Source: Verrucomicrobiales bacterium | GTDB taxonomy: Bacteria; Verrucomicrobiota; Verrucomicrobiia; Methylacidiphilales; JAAUTS01 | Direction of reading: 5' to 3' | Length of the DNA: 6,460 nt | NCBI GenBank assembly: GCA_031279715.1 | Contig: JAITHY010000082.1 | Coordinates: forward strand, 1-6,460 | Shown: positions 4,407 through 6,460 of the stretch, piece after piece | Numbering within the stretch: the stretch's first letter is position 1 | Layout: every line of letters starts with the position of its first letter | Notes under the pieces: model-generated | What the model was told of the DNA's origin: nothing | Databases searched by the model: none | What the model saw: only the letters and a program-made list of their open reading frames with translations | Translations under genes and position numbers: made by a program

Positions 4407-6233
4407 ATGCAAAACATCCGCAACATCGCCATCATCGCGCACATTGACCACGGCAAAACCACGCTCGTGGACGCCATTCTCCGCCAGGCGGGGACGTTTC
4501 GCTCCAACCAAGTTGTCGCCGAGCGCGTCATGGATTCGATGGATTTGGAAAAGGAAAAGGGCATCACCATCCGCGCCAAGAACGCCAGTTTCAAATGGCA
4601 CGAGTATCACGTCAACATCGTGGACACGCCCGGCCACGCGGATTTCGGTGGCGAGGTCGAGCGCATCATGAAGATGATTGACAGCGTGTTTCTCGTCGTG
4701 GACGCCTTCGACGGGCCACAGGCGCAGACCAAGTTCGTGTTGAAAAAAGCGCTGGAGGAGGGACTGCGCCCGGTCGTGTTCATCAACAAGGTGGACCGCG
4801 ACAACGCCCGCCCGCACAAGGTGCTGGACATGGTGTTCGACTTGTTCCTTGAACTCAACGCCACTGACGAGCAGCTTGATTTCCCCGTGCTCTACGGCTC
4901 CGCGAAGGAGGGCTTCGCGGTGCGCGAGTGGCACGGCGGCATCACCGATGACATGCGCGCCGCCGGCATGACCGCTGTTTATGAGACCATCGTCAAACAC
5001 GTCCCGCCACCGTCAGCGGAACCGGACGCGCCCTTCCGCATGTCCGTCGCCAACCTCGACTACAGCGATTACGTGGGCCGCATCGCCTACGGCAAAATCT
5101 ACGGCGGCAAGGTCGCTGTCGGTGACGCGGTGGTGTGTTTGAAAAGCGACGGCGGACGGGAGCGCGGCAAGGTCACGAAAATTTTTTCCTACAACGGGCT
5201 GCAACAAATCGAGCTGGACGAGGCGGCGGCGGGCACCATCATTGGCCTCGCCGGTTTGGAAAATGTGTTCATTGGCGAGACTGTCGCTGAGCGCGAGGAT
5301 TGCGAGCCGCTGCCGTTCGTCGCCATTGACCCGCCGACCATTCAAATGCAGTTCGTCGTCAACGACTCGCCGCTGGCGGGCAAGGAGGGAAAATTCCTGA
5401 CGGCGCGGCACATCTTGGAACGCCTCGTGCGCGAGACCCGCACCAACGTGAGCCTCAGCGTCGCCGAGACCGACACCGCCGGCTGCTTCCTCGTCAGCGC
5501 GCGCGGCGAAATGCAAGTCGCCATCCTCGTCGAACAAATGCGGCGCGAAGGTTTTGAGTTGATGGTCTCGCGCCCCGAAGTGATTTTCCACAAGGACGCT
5601 GACGGTCAACTGCTGGAGCCGTACGAAACGATGTACGTGGACTTGCCCGGCGAAAATCTTGGCGATGTCCTGCAAAACCTCGCCGAGCGCAAGGGCGAGA
5701 CGGTCAACATGGAGCACCAGTCAAAGACCGTGCTGCTGGAGGTCGTCATCCCCACGCGCGGCTTGATCGGCTTCGAGACCGACCTGCTGAACTTGACAAA
5801 AGGCATGGGCATCATGAGCCATCTGTTCAAGGAATACGGCCCGCACAAAGGCGACATCCGCAGCCGCGCCAACGGCGTCGCCATCGCGATGGAAGCCGGT
5901 GAGACCACCTCCTACGCGCTGGCGCAGTTGCAAGAGCGCGTGCGCCTGTTCACCGGCCCCGCCGAGCAAGTGTACGAAGGCATGGTCTTCGGCGAAAACT
6001 CGCGCCCCGACGACATGCTCGCCAACCCGTGCAAAGTCAAACACCTGACCAATATGCGCTCCCAAGGCGACGGCAAAGGCATCCAGTTGACCCCGCCGCT
6101 GAAAATGAGCCTCGAACGCTGCCTCGAATACATCAACGCCGACGAGTACTTGGAAATCACCCCGTTGACGCTGAGGATGAGAAAGAAGTTGCTCGGCACC
6201 ACCGCCCGCCGCCGCGCCGGCGCGAAAGTGTGA
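4407..6233 (+). CDS. typA: Translational GTPase TypA/BipA
   Basis: Ribosome-associated GTPase of the EF-G/LepA superfamily, linked to stress and low-temperature growth and to 50S subunit assembly. It has 608 residues (E. coli 607). GTPase motifs: G1 AHIDHGKTT (11-19), switch I with KGITI, G3 DTPGH (73-77), G4 NKVD (127-130), G5 SA (165-166). The EF-Tu-like domain II follows (about 205-300), then the domain III and V folds, with RGLIGFETDLL and the BipA-specific C-terminal domain (GENSRPDDMLAN, NMRSQGDGKGIQL). All catalytic residues look intact, including H77. GTG at 4362 would add 15 unconserved residues, so ATG 4407 (MQNIRNIAII) is chosen. There is no clear SD. The 76-nt gap after glyA has no terminator; TTGCGA (4333-4338) and TAAAAA (4355-4360), 16 bp apart, are a weak promoter candidate. 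Co-transcription with glyA is possible. It holds only three CGCTGAC words. Confidence 0.97.
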   Translation: MQNIRNIAIIAHIDHGKTTLVDAILRQAGTFRSNQVVAERVMDSMDLEKEKGITIRAKNASFKWHEYHVNIVDTPGHADFGGEVERIMKMIDSVFLVVDAFDGPQAQTKFVLKKALEEGLRPVVFINKVDRDNARPHKVLDMVFDLFLELNATDEQLDFPVLYGSAKEGFAVREWHGGITDDMRAAGMTAVYETIVKHVPPPSAEPDAPFRMSVANLDYSDYVGRIAYGKIYGGKVAVGDAVVCLKSDGGRERGKVTKIFSYNGLQQIELDEAAAGTIIGLAGLENVFIGETVAEREDCEPLPFVAIDPPTIQMQFVVNDSPLAGKEGKFLTARHILERLVRETRTNVSLSVAETDTAGCFLVSARGEMQVAILVEQMRREGFELMVSRPEVIFHKDADGQLLEPYETMYVDLPGENLGDVLQNLAERKGETVNMEHQSKTVLLEVVIPTRGLIGFETDLLNLTKGMGIMSHLFKEYGPHKGDIRSRANGVAIAMEAGETTSYALAQLQERVRLFTGPAEQVYEGMVFGENSRPDDMLANPCKVKHLTNMRSQGDGKGIQLTPPLKMSLERCLEYINADEYLEITPLTLRMRKKLLGTTARRRAGAKV

Positions 6234-6248
6234 AATGGGCGGAACACC

Positions 6249-6274
6249 GCCGCTGAGCCTTCACCCTCAGCGGC
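6249..6274. repeat. Hairpin of inverted GCCGCTGAG / CTCAGCGGC
   Basis: A perfect 9-bp stem (6249-6257 with 6266-6274) and an 8-nt loop begin 16 nt after the typA stop. No T-run follows, so it is not a canonical intrinsic terminator; it may stabilise the 3' end or act with the following hairpins. Each arm is a one-base variant (CGCTGAG) of the CGCTGAC word dispersed through the window. This arrangement recalls inverted uptake-sequence pairs found after genes in Neisseria. Confidence 0.7.
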
Positions 6275-6302
6275 AATGACCTGAAAAGTCAAACTTTCAT
6301 AA

Positions 6303-6340
6303 CCGCAGAGGTATTTCATCCCCTGCGGGATTGTGTTTTT
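6303..6340 (+). terminator. Probable intrinsic terminator downstream of typA
   Basis: CCGCAG (6303-6308) pairs with CTGCGG (6323-6328). After one A-C mismatch GG (6310-6311) pairs with CC (6320-6321), leaving an 8-nt loop. The tract ATTGTGTTTTT follows (6330-6340). The stem is moderate and the T-tract is interrupted by G, so termination may be partial. It lies about 70 nt after the typA stop. Confidence 0.5.
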
Positions 6341-6399
6341 GGTGTCTCGCGCCCAAGCGCCACTTTCTCAATCGCCAATGAACCTGCGTTAACACAAAT

Positions 6400-6435
6400 A
6401 AAAAAAGGCGGCCACTGAGGGTGACCGCCTTTTTT
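6400..6435. terminator. Bidirectional intrinsic terminator
   Basis: GGCGG (6407-6411) pairs with CCGCC (6425-6429). After a C-A mismatch CAC (6413-6415) pairs with GTG (6421-6423), with loop TGAGG. Seven A precede the stem (6400-6406) and six T follow it (6430-6435), so it can terminate transcription from both directions. This suits the end of the typA transcript and possibly a convergent gene to the right, beyond the window. It is the strongest terminator seen here. Confidence 0.85.
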
Positions 6436-6460
6436 CCTGTTTGTTGTGTTTAGAACTGGT

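Larger units (their letters stand above)
122..5603. repeat. Dispersed over-represented heptamer CGCTGAC/GTCAGCG (25 exact copies)
   Basis: Hand count of exact copies. CGCTGAC starts at 122, 854, 907, 1054, 1874, 2155, 2456, 2662, 2764, 2770, 2875, 2967, 3001, 3679 and 5597. GTCAGCG starts at 747, 753, 1188, 2138, 2644, 3607, 4004, 4273, 5012 and 5493. About one is expected from base composition over both strands. Two copies are non-coding (122, 2456). The 23 coding copies spell Ala-Asp (10), Val-Ser (6), Ser-Ala (4) or Leu-Thr (3), so no single peptide or codon phase explains them. The preferred flanks give roughly GCCGCTGACGGT. Pairs at 747/753 and 2764/2770 overlap by one base. The count is seen directly; a role as a DNA signal is inference. 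Confidence 0.8.

Noticed and set aside
4333..4671. + strand frame of 112 codons over the typA start
   Set aside because: Shifted reading of the typA GTPase domain with a low-complexity Arg/Ser/Pro composition; no motif.
5013..5717. Long - strand open frame (234 codons) opposite typA
   Set aside because: It lies antisense to strongly conserved typA coding sequence, shows no family motif, and is a shadow typical of GC-rich DNA. The same applies to the antisense frames at 1844-2410 and 4401-5000.

Overview
The window is a gene-dense, GC-rich bacterial chromosomal segment with every supported gene on the + strand. It holds a monocluster [4Fe-4S] ferredoxin, SufD, SufT, a single long frame joining a low-molecular-weight (LMW) phosphatase domain to serine hydroxymethyltransferase (GlyA), and the translational GTPase TypA/BipA. 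No phage, plasmid, transposase, CRISPR or RNA gene was recognised. The gene set, the weak or absent Shine-Dalgarno (SD) sequences, GTG starts and AT-rich start contexts inside GC-rich DNA would suit a Verrucomicrobiota-like (PVC) or similar environmental Gram-negative lineage. That placement is an impression, not a proof.

Layout: positions 1-338 are non-coding as far as I can support. They carry an 8-bp tandem repeat cut by the window edge (1-46), a long inverted repeat (79-127), a TATAAT promoter candidate (-10 at 149-154), an SD-led small frame at 251 and a second promoter candidate (266-293). The ferredoxin (339-572), sufD (582-1931, GTG start) and sufT (1928-2455, ATGA overlap with sufD) form a tight iron-sulfur cluster assembly operon, without sufB, sufC or sufS in view. 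After an 87-nt gap comes the phosphatase-GlyA frame (2543-4330). A 76-nt gap leads to typA (4407-6233). The last 227 nt carry three successive hairpins, two of them terminator-like.

How the genes work together: the first three genes belong to [Fe-S] cluster biogenesis (SufBCD scaffold, SufT maturation factor, ferredoxin as possible electron donor or client). GlyA supplies one-carbon units and glycine. TypA is a ribosome-associated stress GTPase. The last two are housekeeping neighbours rather than obvious partners of the SUF genes.

The most unusual signal lies in no single gene. The heptamer CGCTGAC (reverse complement GTCAGCG) occurs 25 times by hand count, where about one is expected from base composition. 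It occurs on both strands, in several codon phases and in non-coding DNA. Near-copies of it form the stems of hairpins upstream of the ferredoxin and downstream of typA. It behaves like a genome-wide signal word of the DNA-uptake, Chi or REP type. The second notable point is the phosphatase-GlyA fusion.
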